DNA from: Acidaminococcaceae bacterium
Lineage (GTDB): Bacteria > Bacillota > Negativicutes > Acidaminococcales > Acidaminococcaceae
Length of the DNA stretch: 33,182 nucleotides
Assembly (NCBI GenBank): GCA_017554485.1
Contig: JAFZIG010000176.1
Location: 1 to 33,182, forward strand
Direction: 5' to 3'
A program made the position numbers and the translations under genes. The notes beneath the pieces were generated by a model. It made no database searches. It worked only from the letters and a program-made list of their open reading frames with translations, and had not been told where the DNA came from. Below, in pieces: positions 1 through 12,400 of the stretch (positions are counted from its first letter, which is position 1; every line of letters begins with the position of its first letter).

Positions 1-480
1 ATTGCCGTCTTGTTCGCAGCTATATTCGTGGTGTTCGTTGCGATATTTGCCTTATTGGCCGCAATGTCCGTTGTGTTTTGGGATATCGCTCCTTCATTTG
101 CCGTGACACGGCCATCCAATGAACTAATGGCTCCTTCGTTCGTCGTCACCCGGCCATCCAGCGCGGTAATGTCACCTGCGTTCTTCTCGATCGCCGTCTT
201 GTTCTTGGCAATATCTGTCTTGTTTGTAGCAATGTCCGTCGTGTTTTGGGCAATGGCTCCTTCGTTTTCCGTTACACGACCGTCCAATGAACTAATGGCA
301 TCTTCGTTCGTAGTGACTCTGCCGTCCAGTGCAGTAATGTCGCCTGCGTTCTTCTCGATCGCCGTCTTGTTCGCAGCTATATTCGTGGTGTTCGTTGCGA
401 TATTGGCCTTATTCGTCGCAATGTCACCTTCGTTTACTGTCACACGGTCAGACAGCGCATTTGTCGTTTCCGTCGTGGCA
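1..480 (-). repeat. Coding repeats of the trimeric coiled-coil stalk
   Basis: The stalk is built from units starting NKTAIEKNAGDITAL. Successive unit starts are 56 and 63 residues apart, 8 and 9 heptads, so the coiled-coil register is kept. At DNA level 4-47 and 361-404 are an identical 44-bp direct repeat, 357 bp apart. Such repeats allow recombination to change stalk length in whole heptads. The array continues past the left edge. Confidence 0.85.
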
Positions 481-1664
481 TAGCTTCCTAAAGCTTCCGC
501 TACCGCATCACCTGTCACGAAGCCTTCATTGTTATCTTCCACTACACCGCATTTTACCTGCAACGCATTAGTGTCAGTATTAAATTCCAGTCCGTTCCCA
601 ATTTTAACCTTTAAAGCATTTTGGTTTGCAGAATCGAATTCAAGTCCTTTACCCGCAGTTACACTTATAGCATTCTCATTATCCTGATCAATACTTATTC
701 CATCGCCTGCAGTATAAGTTACTCCGCCACTGCCAGATCCTATTGCTGCTTTCAGTTGTGCCACGTTGACCGCATCCGTATCTGCCGAACCTGCTGCCAC
801 GCCAGTAATCTGACGGGTGACTTTAGTACTTGACGTATCATCACCTACTGAAACTGCAGCGTGAGTCGATCTCCAAGCAGGAGTAGTTGAATCCGTAGCA
901 TTTTCGCTAAATGGTATTTCATACGGATTAGCCGCATCATACGCAGCACGCTCCGCTATTGAATTGCTTCCTAGTGCTACTCCGGATTCAGCCGTAACTT
1001 CCGCACCACTCCCAAGCGCCACACCATATTTGCCGCTGACTTTTGAACTGATACCAATCGCTGTACCAAAGTCTTGCTCAGCCTTGGCGCCCCAGCCCAA
1101 TGCAACTGTACCGTCTTTACTTGCTTCAGTACTGCCGCCAATCGCAATTCCGTAATCTCCGGTCGCTTTTGACTCATAACCAATCGCAATGGTTTCGCCG
1201 GCCGCCGAAGCGCCTGCCGTCGCGCCATGCCCTAATGCGATTGCATAGCTGCCGGTTGCTGATCCGTCACTGCCAATGGCGATATTATAGCCCCACTCCG
1301 TCACATCGCTTGCATTTGCTCCATAACCTATTGCAATTGAATTTACGCTTGTGACTGAAGCATTCGGACCAATCGCAATGGCATCCGTTCCCGTTGCGCC
1401 GTCATTGTTATAGTTGCCCGTTTCTTCAGAGTTTACACTATAATAATGCACTGTTTGAGCGGCTTCTTCTCCCTCAGCTCTCGCCACAGAAATTCCGTAT
1501 CCACCCACAAGGTATGCGCTTACCAGCAGCGCGCTAAGGATACGGGCCGTCTTCACACGAACAGAACGTGATCCGCTGCCTTTGGCGTGACATTTTGCAA
1601 GTTCACTGACCACCACGTAACAGTTTCTTGCTTTATTCCAGATAACCTTATAAATCTTATTCAT
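1..1664 (-). CDS. YadA-like trimeric autotransporter adhesin, N-terminal part (runs off the left edge)
   Basis: Open frame from an ATG at 1664 to the window edge, about 554 codons with no stop, so the C-terminal stalk and membrane anchor lie outside. GGGAGGAG sits about 8 nt before the ATG. Residues 1-63 are an ESPR-type extended signal (starts MNKIYKVIWNKARNCYVVV, hydrophobic core, likely cleavage after ARA). Residues about 93-235 carry ten repeats of the type xIAIGxxA/xVALGxxA, the YadA head beta-roll. A neck motif with DAVNVAQLK follows at about 282-307, and from about 395 there is a coiled-coil stalk rich in LDGRVTxNEGAI and NTTDIATNK units. Known family role: surface-exposed homotrimeric adhesin anchored in the outer membrane through a C-terminal beta-barrel. 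It is the third gene of the apparent operon, 29 nt after tpsB. The family call is firm; the ligand is unknown. Confidence 0.93.
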   Translation of the reverse strand, partial: MNKIYKVIWNKARNCYVVVSELAKCHAKGSGSRSVRVKTARILSALLVSAYLVGGYGISVARAEGEEAAQTVHYYSVNSEETGNYNNDGATGTDAIAIGPNASVTSVNSIAIGYGANASDVTEWGYNIAIGSDGSATGSYAIALGHGATAGASAAGETIAIGYESKATGDYGIAIGGSTEASKDGTVALGWGAKAEQDFGTAIGISSKVSGKYGVALGSGAEVTAESGVALGSNSIAERAAYDAANPYEIPFSENATDSTTPAWRSTHAAVSVGDDTSSTKVTRQITGVAAGSADTDAVNVAQLKAAIGSGSGGVTYTAGDGISIDQDNENAISVTAGKGLEFDSANQNALKVKIGNGLEFNTDTNALQVKCGVVEDNNEGFVTGDAVAEALGSYATTETTNALSDRVTVNEGDIATNKANIATNTTNIAANKTAIEKNAGDITALDGRVTTNEDAISSLDGRVTENEGAIAQNTTDIATNKTDIAKNKTAIEKNAGDITALDGRVTTNEGAISSLDGRVTANEGAISQNTTDIAANKANIATNTTNIAANKTA

Positions 1665-1693
1665 GACTAATGCTCTCCTCCCATTAGTGTAAA

Positions 1694-3388
1694 TCAGAAG
1701 GTCAGGGAACAGGTAAAATGAACCCGTGCTTTGTCCACTTTATCCGCCTGGCTCTTAAACTCCCGCTTCAGCGGAATCCCAAGCGTCAGGCTGGAGTAGA
1801 AGTTCTTGTAGCTGGCCGTAACGCCTACACCGGTGGAAACCAGCGTATTATCGAGTACTGTCTGTTCATTGCCGAAGACCCGGCCATAATCAAAGAAAGC
1901 AAAAGCATTAAAAATCCGTTTTTTATCCAACGGCGTCATCCAGGACAGACTGGCGCTGAAACCCGACTGCCCTCCCAGGAAGCTTTCTTCATAGCCCCTC
2001 ACGCTGTTGCTGCCGCCGATGTAGAACAAATCAGAAGACGACATGTTCTTATTATCATTGGCTACCTGGGCATTCAGGCGCCCGCTCAGCATCTGACCGC
2101 CGTTAAGCCGTTTCTGGTACAGGGCGTCCAACCGGTAGGCAGGATAATTGTCACCCGTATTATCCAAATTGTTAAATCCGGTAAAGGCCAGGGTATGTTT
2201 ATGATACAATACACTGCTTTTGCCATAATGGGTGAAGGAAATATAAGGAGCATAGGTGTTGCGCCTGTCGTCAACCCACTTTATATAGTTATTTGTTTTT
2301 GTCCCGATATCCGTTTGGGACTCCTGATGCAGGAACTGGAAGCCAATCTCGTACCTGCGCGTTTCATCCACGACCAACGGATGACGCAGCGTTACACTGC
2401 CGGCATACGCATGCCCTTTTACACCGATGCTTTCCAGGTTTCCTTTAACGATCTCTGTGGTGTTAGTCCCGTAATCAAAATCCAGCATGGTACCCATGTT
2501 GTTCAACGGAAGAGAATAATTGGAGCCAAATATATTTGTGCCTTTGCTGCGCATATAGTTCAGCCGCAGGGCGTCCCGCTGCCCCGTCAGGCTGCGCACA
2601 GTATAGAAGATGCCTTCACGCCAGCGGCCGGAGCTCTCGTACCCATTGTTATCCACGTACAGCGAAATACTCTGGTTGTGCTTCGGTTCAAAAGCCGCTA
2701 TCTCGTAATCCGTCGTACCGGGCTTTTCCCCGGCATGTACCAGAATGCGCAATTGTATGTCATTGGTAGCATTGAAGCGCTGCAGTCGGTCAGTCAGCTT
2801 ATCCGTATTGGCTACCTTGCCAGGCTCCAGTTTAATTCGATTGCTAACATAACCCTTCCGTGTATGGCGCAGACCGTTTATTGTCACATTGCCTGTCTTG
2901 CCTTCCAGCAGTTTTATCTGCACTACTCCCTCATGGATACGCTGAGGTGGCAGATATGCGCGACAAATCGCGTAACCCTTATCTTCGTATAACTTATTAA
3001 TAGCCGCCGTCATATCGTACAAATCCTGAAGGGAAACCGTTTTCCCAATATAGGGATCTGTAATGCCTTTTATTTCCGACTCCGTCAGAATCTCAGAAGC
3101 ATCCGTCTCCACTTTTGCCAGCGAAAATGTAATCTGGGCAGCGCTTTGTTCCGGTTTTTGTGCTTCCGTTTCCACTTTTGCCTTCTGTCTCTCCCGGTCT
3201 TCTTCAATCTGCTGGGCCACCCGCTGCCGTTCCATGTAGTCCCGGGCCTGGTTCAGCTGGGCGCCAGCCGGCGGCGGAACAGGCGCCGCCCAGGCTGCCG
3301 CCGAAGGAGCTGCAACCGCTGCAGATAATACAACAGAAATGAGCCAACGTCTGTTCGCGGAAGCTTTCACCGAAAATTTCAACATCAT
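1694..3388 (-). CDS. TpsB outer-membrane transporter (FhaC/ShlB family) of the two-partner secretion system
   Basis: 564 residues from the ATG at 3388; an in-frame ATG lies directly after it at 3385. AAGGGG upstream suits either one, and a further in-frame ATG at 3415 has no ribosome site. Residues 1-34 are a signal peptide ending in AAAWA. A charged, helix-prone segment (about 45-85, the plug/linker region of this family) is followed by two POTRA-like domains (about 88-165 and 166-240) and a 16-strand-type beta-barrel to the end. The family hallmark VRGY lies in IGGSNSVRGYEE (about 455-466), followed by FFDYGRVF. The last residue is Phe, as expected for a BAM-assembled barrel. Role from the family: recognises the TPS domain of the partner TpsA and threads it across the outer membrane. 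Its position 49 nt after the giant tpsA makes that gene the obvious substrate. Confidence 0.95.
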   Translation of the reverse strand: MMLKFSVKASANRRWLISVVLSAAVAAPSAAAWAAPVPPPAGAQLNQARDYMERQRVAQQIEEDRERQKAKVETEAQKPEQSAAQITFSLAKVETDASEILTESEIKGITDPYIGKTVSLQDLYDMTAAINKLYEDKGYAICRAYLPPQRIHEGVVQIKLLEGKTGNVTINGLRHTRKGYVSNRIKLEPGKVANTDKLTDRLQRFNATNDIQLRILVHAGEKPGTTDYEIAAFEPKHNQSISLYVDNNGYESSGRWREGIFYTVRSLTGQRDALRLNYMRSKGTNIFGSNYSLPLNNMGTMLDFDYGTNTTEIVKGNLESIGVKGHAYAGSVTLRHPLVVDETRRYEIGFQFLHQESQTDIGTKTNNYIKWVDDRRNTYAPYISFTHYGKSSVLYHKHTLAFTGFNNLDNTGDNYPAYRLDALYQKRLNGGQMLSGRLNAQVANDNKNMSSSDLFYIGGSNSVRGYEESFLGGQSGFSASLSWMTPLDKKRIFNAFAFFDYGRVFGNEQTVLDNTLVSTGVGVTASYKNFYSSLTLGIPLKREFKSQADKVDKARVHFTCSLTF

Positions 3389-3437
3389 CAAAACCCCTTT
3401 TTGCTTAAATATCAACTTATATTTATGTTATAAATAC

Positions 3438-6400
3438 TTACTGCTGCCCTGCCTCTATTTCATCTGTTTCTATCTCATCTGTAGTTGCGTTACGGACAGG
3501 TACTACACTGAAGGTATTACTGTAGCCGACAAGCCCGTAACGGTCATAGTAGGCAATCTTCCCATAACCGTAACGTATCTGTTCCGGCAGATCCTTGCCT
3601 GCCGTCACCCGTCCCATATAAGCTACACTGCCCGCACCGGTCCGTCCGATGACGTTACGTCCTGCAGTCACATCGCTATTGTACAGGATATTGCCCAGGT
3701 TCACATCCGCAATCACATCGCGCCCCGCTTTCACCGGTTTCATATACATGACACTGCCAGCATCAGTAATCGTGGCTGTAATATCCTGGTTGGCAAGCAC
3801 TGTGCCGTTATATGTAATAACACCGCTCTCCATGACTGCGCTCACATCATTACGGGCTCGTACATTGCCATCATACGTAATGTAACCGATTCCGTCATCG
3901 ACAATAACGCTGCCACCTCGGGCTTCCACATTACCCCTATACGACACGTTTCCTGTCTGGGTGCTCGCTTTAACATCGCCGCTGCCGGCTGAAATAACGG
4001 TTCCCATGTACGTAATGTCGCCATTTCCGGCCACCGCCGCCGTCACACTGCCTTTTTTAGCCGTAACGTTGCCGCCGTAATCAATGGATCCGTTGCCGGT
4101 TTCCGCTGCCACAGTTCCGGACTGGGATGTTACATTGCCGGCATAAATCACATTGCCTTCCTTCGCAGTACCGGTTACGCCAGTACCGGCATCCACATAC
4201 CCTCCATATCTGATGTTACCTTTTTCCGTCACTTCCGCCGTCACACTGCCTTTTTTAGCCGTAACGTTTCCTCCATAGGAAATATTACCTGTTTTTGTTT
4301 TGGCAGAAACAGACTCGTTGGCGCTCACATCGCCTCCGAGCACGATATTTCCGCTGTCAGTCATGGCATCCACGTCACGGCTCGCTGTCACATTGCCTGT
4401 TATAGAAACATTACCGCTGTTATTCAGTAATGTCACATCCCTGTCCGCCTTTACAGCGCCCTCTACTTTAATATCTCCGGTGAGGGAACCCAGGGCTACA
4501 TCGCCTTTTGCGCTTAACGTCGGCTCGTCGTTCAGACCGGTAACAAGGATTATGCCGCTGTCCGTCATCGCAAGGATTTCATTACCCGCTGTTGCCATTC
4601 CCAGCGCTCCGATACTGCCTGTCTTGGTTTCCAGATAAATGTTATTGCCTGCCTCTGTAACTCCTATCAGCCCTATAGTTCCGCTGGTACTTGAGGCGTT
4701 AATGTCCCGCGCCGCTGTAATAAAGCCTAACTGTAAGATGTCGCCTCCTGCGGTTTTCAGCGCCACATCCTTACCGGCGCTTGTATCACCGTAAGCCTGT
4801 ATATTGCCGTTTTCCGTCTGCACAGAGACATCCTGTGCCGCATTTACTGTTTCTCTCATCCACACGTCGCCATTACCGGTATTCGTGGCGTTTACGTTTT
4901 GGGCTGCGCCTTCGGCCACAGTCAAGGATATGAAACCGCCCTGGCCCGAAGCGATAACATCCTTCACCGAACCTCCGGTAACATTCATGGCAATATCGCC
5001 GCTTTCATTGTGGGCTTCCGCGTTTTCACCGGCAGTAAACACGCCCTGCATGGTGATGTTGCCGCTCTTGCTGGCAGCAATCACATCCCGTCCTGCGTTC
5101 ACCAGACGGTCTGTTGAATCCGGGCTACCCAAATCAATATTTCCGCTCACCGTTTCCAGTTTCACATCCCGGCCGGCATCCAGCAACGGAACTATACCAG
5201 TCTCCTTTGCGGTAATATCCCCGCTCCTGGTCTTAATCACCACATCCTGCCCGGCGCTTACCGTATTCTTTACTTCAACATCGCCGGATGTTGTGGAAAC
5301 ATATGCATTACCGGTTTCTGCCGTTACCTTATTATTTACTGTAAGAGAAGCGTTCTCCGTCATCAGCGTGATATTTCGCCCGGCAGAAAGAACCTCATCA
5401 TCCGGCAATTCAATCAGCACCCTGCCGTCTTCCTGGGCGGAAAGGACCATATCCTGCCCTGCCTGCACGTTTTTCTTCACCACGACATCGCCGTCCTGAT
5501 TTTTGGCGGTGATGTCTTCACGGGATTTAACATCTCCGTCCAGCGTCAGCGTCCCATGCTCAACAGTGACAGCAACATTTGTCGCTTCAATATCACCGTA
5601 TACAGAAGTGTTACCGTTTCTGGAATGTACGAAAACCCCCTGTCCGGCCGCTACCTTGCCGCCAACGGTTACATTTTTCGATTCACTGTTTACATACACA
5701 TTCTCTCCCGCGTCTATATCGCCATATGACCAAATAGTATAGCCCTCTGCCGTCATATGCCGGTCTGCTTTGACCGCAGAACTGTCTGCCAGTATAACAC
5801 TGCCGATCCGGCTGGCCACGGTTGCATCCCGGCCTGCGCTGATACTGCCTTGCGCATTGATTCCTCCGCCAAAGACACGCAGCGTTACATCATTACCCGC
5901 AGAGATCGCGCTTTCCCTGTGCATGTTAATCGTGCCTGATCTGCCTTCCACAGTTACGTTATTCCCTGCGTCCAGGTTCCCCTTCAACAGTGTCTCACCC
6001 TGGTAGCCGGTTTCGGTCTTAATGTTACCTGTCGCGGTAACGGTGCTGTATATGTTGATATCGCCGCGCTGGCTGGTTACGGTAAAATCGTTCCCCGCCG
6101 CGAGTACCGTCCCGCTTTCCACAGTTTGTCCCAAATTCACAGGGCCGTCCCCGGTTTGCAGTTTGATATCGTGCCCCGCATCCAGGATGGGCTTTCCTTT
6201 ATCAGAAGCTCTGACATCGGTGGTCCGGATCGCGCCACTGCCTGTCGTAACGGAAATATCGCCGGGAACAATGATCCGGTTGTCAATGGCGATATCGCCC
6301 CTGTCCGCGACCAGTACCACATCCCGTCCGGAAGTGATGTCGTCCCATTTAAGAGCACTCTCTTTCTTTGACGATTCCAGAGTCAGGTTTCCGTCCTGTC

Positions 6401-9400
6401 CTGTACGAAGAACCAGGTCCCGGTCCGCCACTGCCCTATCCGTCACGGTAATATCGCCGCCCTGGCTCAGGCCCTTAATATCCTGCTTCGCGGTAATGGC
6501 GCCGGTCATAATGATATTGCCGGTCCCGCTTTCCGCGATAACGTCCTGCGCGGAAGCGATACGGCCCAAAAGCTCGATTTCGCCGCCCCGGGTGGTAACC
6601 GTAAAATCACCTGTCCCGGTTGTCAGCGGATTCAAATTGTTGGTAACCAGAACTTTGCCATCCTCTGCAGTCAGCGAAATGGCCTGCCCGGCATAGATCT
6701 TTGCGTATGCTCCCTGTCCCACATCCAGGCTGCCGCTGCCCGTCGTAGCAATATCCAGGTTCCTTCCGGCATTTACATCGCCGTCCAGACGGATATCACC
6801 GCCCTTGCCGGTAACGGTTACATCCCGGTCCACGCTTATGTCAATGTCCGCAATCCGGGCATTGCCGCTACCCGTCTCCATGACAGCATCATTCCCGGCT
6901 TCGATTACCAGATTATTCAGCGCGGTAGCGCCTGCTTCATTGCGCACCGCCACATCGTGCCCTGCCCTGAAGGCTGACCCGGTCCCGACGCTGATATCGC
7001 CATTCTTATTGGTCACGGCAACATCCCCGGTGTCCGCTTGAATACTGGTATTAACAAGGGAAATATCGCCTGATTTCTGCGTAACGTTCGCATTCCAGGC
7101 TGCGGAAATCCGGCTGTTCTTTACTTCCAGAATGTCGCCATCGCTGAACAGCGTAACATCCCTGCCGGAAACAACAGTCTCATCAATCTGCAGCGGGCCA
7201 TCCAGCGCTTTCAGGGATACATCCCTGCCTGCCGCGACGTCAAGCCCGGACAGTGCAAGCCCTTCTGCCGCAGCAATTTCCACATCTTTCCCTGCCCGGA
7301 TATCATCCGCATGGGACACCGTTCCATTTACAGACCATTCTTTCACGTTACCGTCCGCCTGCAGGGAACCCTTAACCAGAATATTGCCTTGCTGCTGCAG
7401 CAGGATGGAGCCTTCTTCCCCTTTCTTTCCTGTTCTCGTTTCAATACCATCAGAAGAAACCGTCAGGGAACCTTCATCCAGATTCCGCAGCGCTACATCA
7501 CCATATACGGTATCCACGACGGCTGCGTCCAGATTGGCCCCTGCATGGGCATAGGCAATCACGCTGCCGTCAATGGCTTTCACCGGGTTCCCCGCTTCGT
7601 CCTGTATCGCCCTTTCCACACCGTTTGCCTCGAAGTTGCGGAACTCATTTCTCTCATTATCCAGCAGCACATAGCCGGCGCTGGTGGTGACGACGCTGGC
7701 TGCTTTCAGCGCGCCGTTTTCCGTCTCGCTAATGCTTCCCTGCTGCGAAGTCAGTAAAATACCTCCGCCGCCTGTGTAAATCGTACCGTCCCCTGCTTTG
7801 TTCAGGGTTCCGGCTGCCACGGTGTTGTTCAGGGTAATATCAGACTTTGCGGTAAGTTTAACAGTCATTCCGGCGGCTATATTGTCTGTGGTCTCCAGCT
7901 TGCCTTCACTGTCTGCAACCAGATCCACCGACGTTTGGATTGCGCCCAGCTTCATAGTAGTATTTTCGCCCAACAGGCCTTTCACACCCTTCAGGTTGGC
8001 GCTTCCTGCCTCCAGACTGATTACCGTGCCGCTGTTCAGGATGCGCAGCGGTGCTTCTTCACTGCCCACTATGCCGTCTTGCGCATTCACATTGAACTGC
8101 AGCTGTTTTCCTGCATTCAGATAGGCCTGAGCATATTGGGCATCCTTTGTCATTTCGATACCCTGAGTGGAATTCAGGGCAATAGTATCCCCGGCGTACA
8201 GGGAACCCACCCGCAGTACGCTGTTATCTCCTGTCGTAATCATATTCCTGATGTAAATGCTGCCATCAGCGCTGGCTGTCAGCAAATCGCCCGACAGGTT
8301 CACACCCAGATATTTATCACTGGCTCCGATATCTTTCGTTCCGCCATAGGCGATAAGATTCTTTGAATGAATATTACCGTAATTTACATCAATTCCTTTC
8401 AGCGCGTTGTAGATACCTTCCTGGGTGTACAGGCGCACGTCCTGACCGGTAGCGGTGATAAGCCCCGCATTCACCGGGGAGAAGACGCCCTTTTCATCGC
8501 TGCGGCCCGCGATAAACGCGTTATCGCCATGGGCTGTAATGTTCACCTGTCCCGTCGCCTTCACGCCCAGGGGGCTCATGTTGCCGATAACGAACTTTTC
8601 TACCTTGCCGTCCGTTTCCACCTCATTTCCGTCCGCGTCCCGGGCCACAGGCACCTGCCTGCCGTCAGCGTCCACAGCAAAGGTCAGGATGTGGCCCGCG
8701 GTATCGTACATGGTCACGTCTTCCGCATCCGCGTTGGCCAGCAGTTTCAGATTAGCTATAGCTTCATCTGAGCTGCCGGTGATGTCTTTGTACAGAATGG
8801 TGGTAGTTTCATCGCTGTGCATGCCGACGCCTTTCGCGACCAGGGTAACATTTTTCCCCTGCACATTGGCAACTTTCTTCTGGGTCTCCGTCGTTACGCC
8901 GCTTTCCTTGTTAATGATGGCGTTGCGGATAGCATAAAGCATCTGTTCCTTCGTCCAGACAAAGTGCGGGTTTGTATACTTGTCCACAATAGCCTGATAG
9001 GTTGCGTCCCCGGCCAGGTACTCATCCGCCGAAGCGTATTTCAGCGTACCGTCCGCATTGGTATACTCGGCTTTCAGGTCGTCGTTGGCTTCGCCGCTGG
9101 CACAGAGAGCCATCTGTCTTTCCACCCTGGCCTTGTAATTCGCTGCGTCCTGCTTCAGGCCTGTGATATACGCACCTTCATATTCCGTTGTACCGGCGAT
9201 GAGGCCCGCGTCGATCCAGCGTTTTACCAGATCGTTTTCGTCCATGTTATTGGTGGTTTCCGTCTCCGGCAGGGCATCCAGCAGGCGCCCGCTGTTTGCT
9301 GTCAGCGCCACATCCCCTTCCCGGGAAACAATGGATCCGACCCGCATGTCGCCGTCCTCTTCCTGCAGGTAAATACCGGCGCGGGCGCTGGCATTCACTG

Positions 9401-12400
9401 CGGCGGAATCCGGGTTCATTCCGTAAGGTTCCGCCTGGGTATCCAGGACGATCTCCTGCTCAGCCGTACCGATGCCGCCGTTAAGGCTGGTAAGTGTTAC
9501 ATCCAGCCCCCGTACCGTCGCATCTGCGCCTTCCTGGGCAATATTGCCCTCTGCTGTCAGCGCCACGTCATCCAGCATGCCTGCCCGGTTCTTTCCTTCA
9601 CTGGCCAGCTTCTTAATGACTGCGTTACCGGGCAGAAGCTGCCCATCCGCCGTGCCGCCTGCCACATTCACCGTAATTTTGCCGCCCTGCAGGGACCGGG
9701 CAGAAAGCTCCACAGCGTCCGTCGCCGTATAGGTTCCGTCAGGATTGGCGGAGCGGCTTCCCAGGGACGTAATATGAATATTTTCAATGTTATCCTGCGC
9801 CTCTATATTAACCTTTCCGGCTGTCAGGGCCGTATTCCCCTTCTGGATGACGCTGCCCCTGTCAGCCTGCAGAGTGACCTGCCCTCCTGCGGAATTGTTC
9901 TGTATGTTATCCGTCAGGACCAGGTCAACGGGATTTTTCACATTCAGGCTTTCACCTAAGGTGTTTCTCACTGCGATGTTGCCGTTTTCGCTGCCGATAA
10001 AACCGATGGCAATATCCTTATCCGCTGCCAGGGAGAAGGTCGTGGACTGGGTAGTGCCGGTCTTGGTGTTCCATTCCAGATGATATTTGGGATTGGACCA
10101 GAGCGCCCACCAGTTGCCGCCCTCCTTCCACTGCGCGGTCACCGTCCGGGTTTCACTGGTCACACGATTTTCATAGACATAACCGAACTCGCTTTCATTC
10201 AGCTTTTTCCCTGTTCCGAACAGCGACAGTGTTTTATAAGCATCGGAAACCTCCCCGATAAATTCGCCGCTGCCCAGTTCCCGTTTTCCTTCGTTCTTTT
10301 CCCGGACAGGCGACTTTTCATATTTGGACAGGCTGCTGGTATCGGTGTCAATGTTCAAAGCGCCCCAGAACAACGTAGAATCTATCTGGTGATAGTATTT
10401 GGTAATGCCGGTCTCCGAGCCCAGGGTCCAGTTATAACGCTGTCCCTTCTTTACAGAATAGGTGCCTTTGGTTTCGGCGCCGTCATTATACCCGATGCCG
10501 TCCGTTACAAGGGTCGCCTCCTCCGCTTTTGCGGTGTCTTTTGCATACTGGCTGTAATTGGTAATAGTCTTTGTGAACGCAGGAGTATACTCCGTCCAGG
10601 TATCCTGAGCCACATCGGTAATGGTAATCTTGCCTTCCGTATCGTTATTCAGTATCTTGCCTGCCTCCAGGCTATATTTACTGTTGTTGGTGATGCTGAT
10701 ATCCGCGCCGCCGTTCATGGCCAGGATCTTGCCGTTCCCGGTGCTGGAGATACGGCCCGACAGGTAGATCCGGCCGCCCTGGGTATCAATATCCTCCATG
10801 ACCAGGTTTTGCGCCTCCGGATCATAGTACACCTGTACGATATACTTGAAGGCGCCGATGGTATCATCGTAGACCATCCTGCCCCCGTTGTTCACCTTGT
10901 ACAGGGTACGTCCCTTCACGGTAACAGGGGTCGCGTTTATTATGAACGGTTTCCCGTCAGGCCCCGTAAACTGTCTGTACACTATATTTGACTCATCCGC
11001 ATCCTGCGGAACCTCTGCCTCGTACTTGCTGAAACCGCTCTGGATGAGGCCGTTCACATTGATGTCCGAAGCCGCAATATAGATAGCGCCCCCGGCGATA
11101 CGGCCCGCCGATGCCTGCGTAATATCCGTTCCTTTCGCTATCAGGCCCACATCGACCTCTGTCGTTGTTGCGTCAGTCACTTGCGATTTGTTTATGATTT
11201 TCTGGACTTCCGCGCTGTTCAGATCCTGTGGCCTGCCGCCGATATTCACTATGCCGTCCACATAGTCCTGGGATATACTGCCAAGAGCCGTCAGCCGCAC
11301 CGTCTTACCGATGATATCTGCGCCCTTCGTATCTCCGGAGCCGATGTTGATGTCCCCGCTGGCATTGTGGATATGGACATCACCGAACTCGTTGGTAAGA
11401 TTACCTGTAACAGCTACATTGGTAACCGGATGGTATTCACCCGTATTCCCCTGGGCATCTTTGACTTTGATCGCATCGATATACGGATTGTCATTTTCCA
11501 CAAGGATGGCGCTGGCCTCACCGGAAGCGGCATCATTGTGCAGTTCCGTAAAGGCAGCCTTGCTGTCTTTATTCTTGTTCAGCTTGTTGATGTCCTCATT
11601 CTTAGCCACGCTGCTCAGCGTCGTGCCGGTACCCCGGAAGAAGATTTCGCCGCCGGCCTCGCCTACACGGGCCCCGTTTAATTTAAGGTACGCGTTGGAA
11701 TGGTTGGTCACCTTTATCTGGGGAGTGCCGCCGGCATCCAGTTTGCCTGTGCCGGTGAGTGTATCTGCGTTAATACTGATATTGCCGCCGCTGACCAGGA
11801 GTTCCGGAATTTCCACATAGCGTACGGTAACGCCGCCGGCCTTATAGACCCGGATCGTTTTGCCGTCAACTATCTGGTCCTCATAGAGACCGTGTTTATC
11901 CATGTCCTCCAGGATGCGCTGGCGTTGCTGCACATAGCCGTAATAGGCGGCCGTATCCTCCTGATCACTTCCGGTGCCGTAATCTTCGATCAGTTTTTCC
12001 ACAGCAGCCAGCTGGCTGCCTAACTGGCTGGCGTAATCCATTTCGCCGGTTTTGACAGCGTCCTTGCTGATGGCGATGGTAGAGCCCTCTGTGCTGACGG
12101 CAAAATCCTGCCAGGAGCCTTCCGCCGGGGTCAGGCCTTCCGGCAGGGCGACACCGCTGATCTCAATGATGGCTTTGCTCGCAGTGCCGGTCTTTAAAGA
12201 ACCGTCCACCTTTACGAAATTAGTATTGGTTTCTTTGATATTGGACTTGCCCGGCTCGTTGGCCAGCACCTGATGATCGTCCTCGTCTTCGTCCCGCCAG
12301 CCAAAGAATTTTATCTTGGAAACATCCTTCTTCAAAGATTCCGTGCCATTGTCCGCCGTAATGTTGATATTACGTACCGAAGTAGCGCTGCCGCCGGCTC

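Noticed and set aside
1..480. Regularly spaced repeats that could suggest a CRISPR array
   Set aside because: The repeats are in-frame coding heptads of a coiled-coil stalk, with no unique spacers of constant length.
6060..6302. Two RGD tripeptides in TpsA (6060-6068 and 6294-6302)
   Set aside because: The repeat motif itself contains xxGDI, so RGD arises whenever the preceding residue is Arg; no independent sign of integrin binding.
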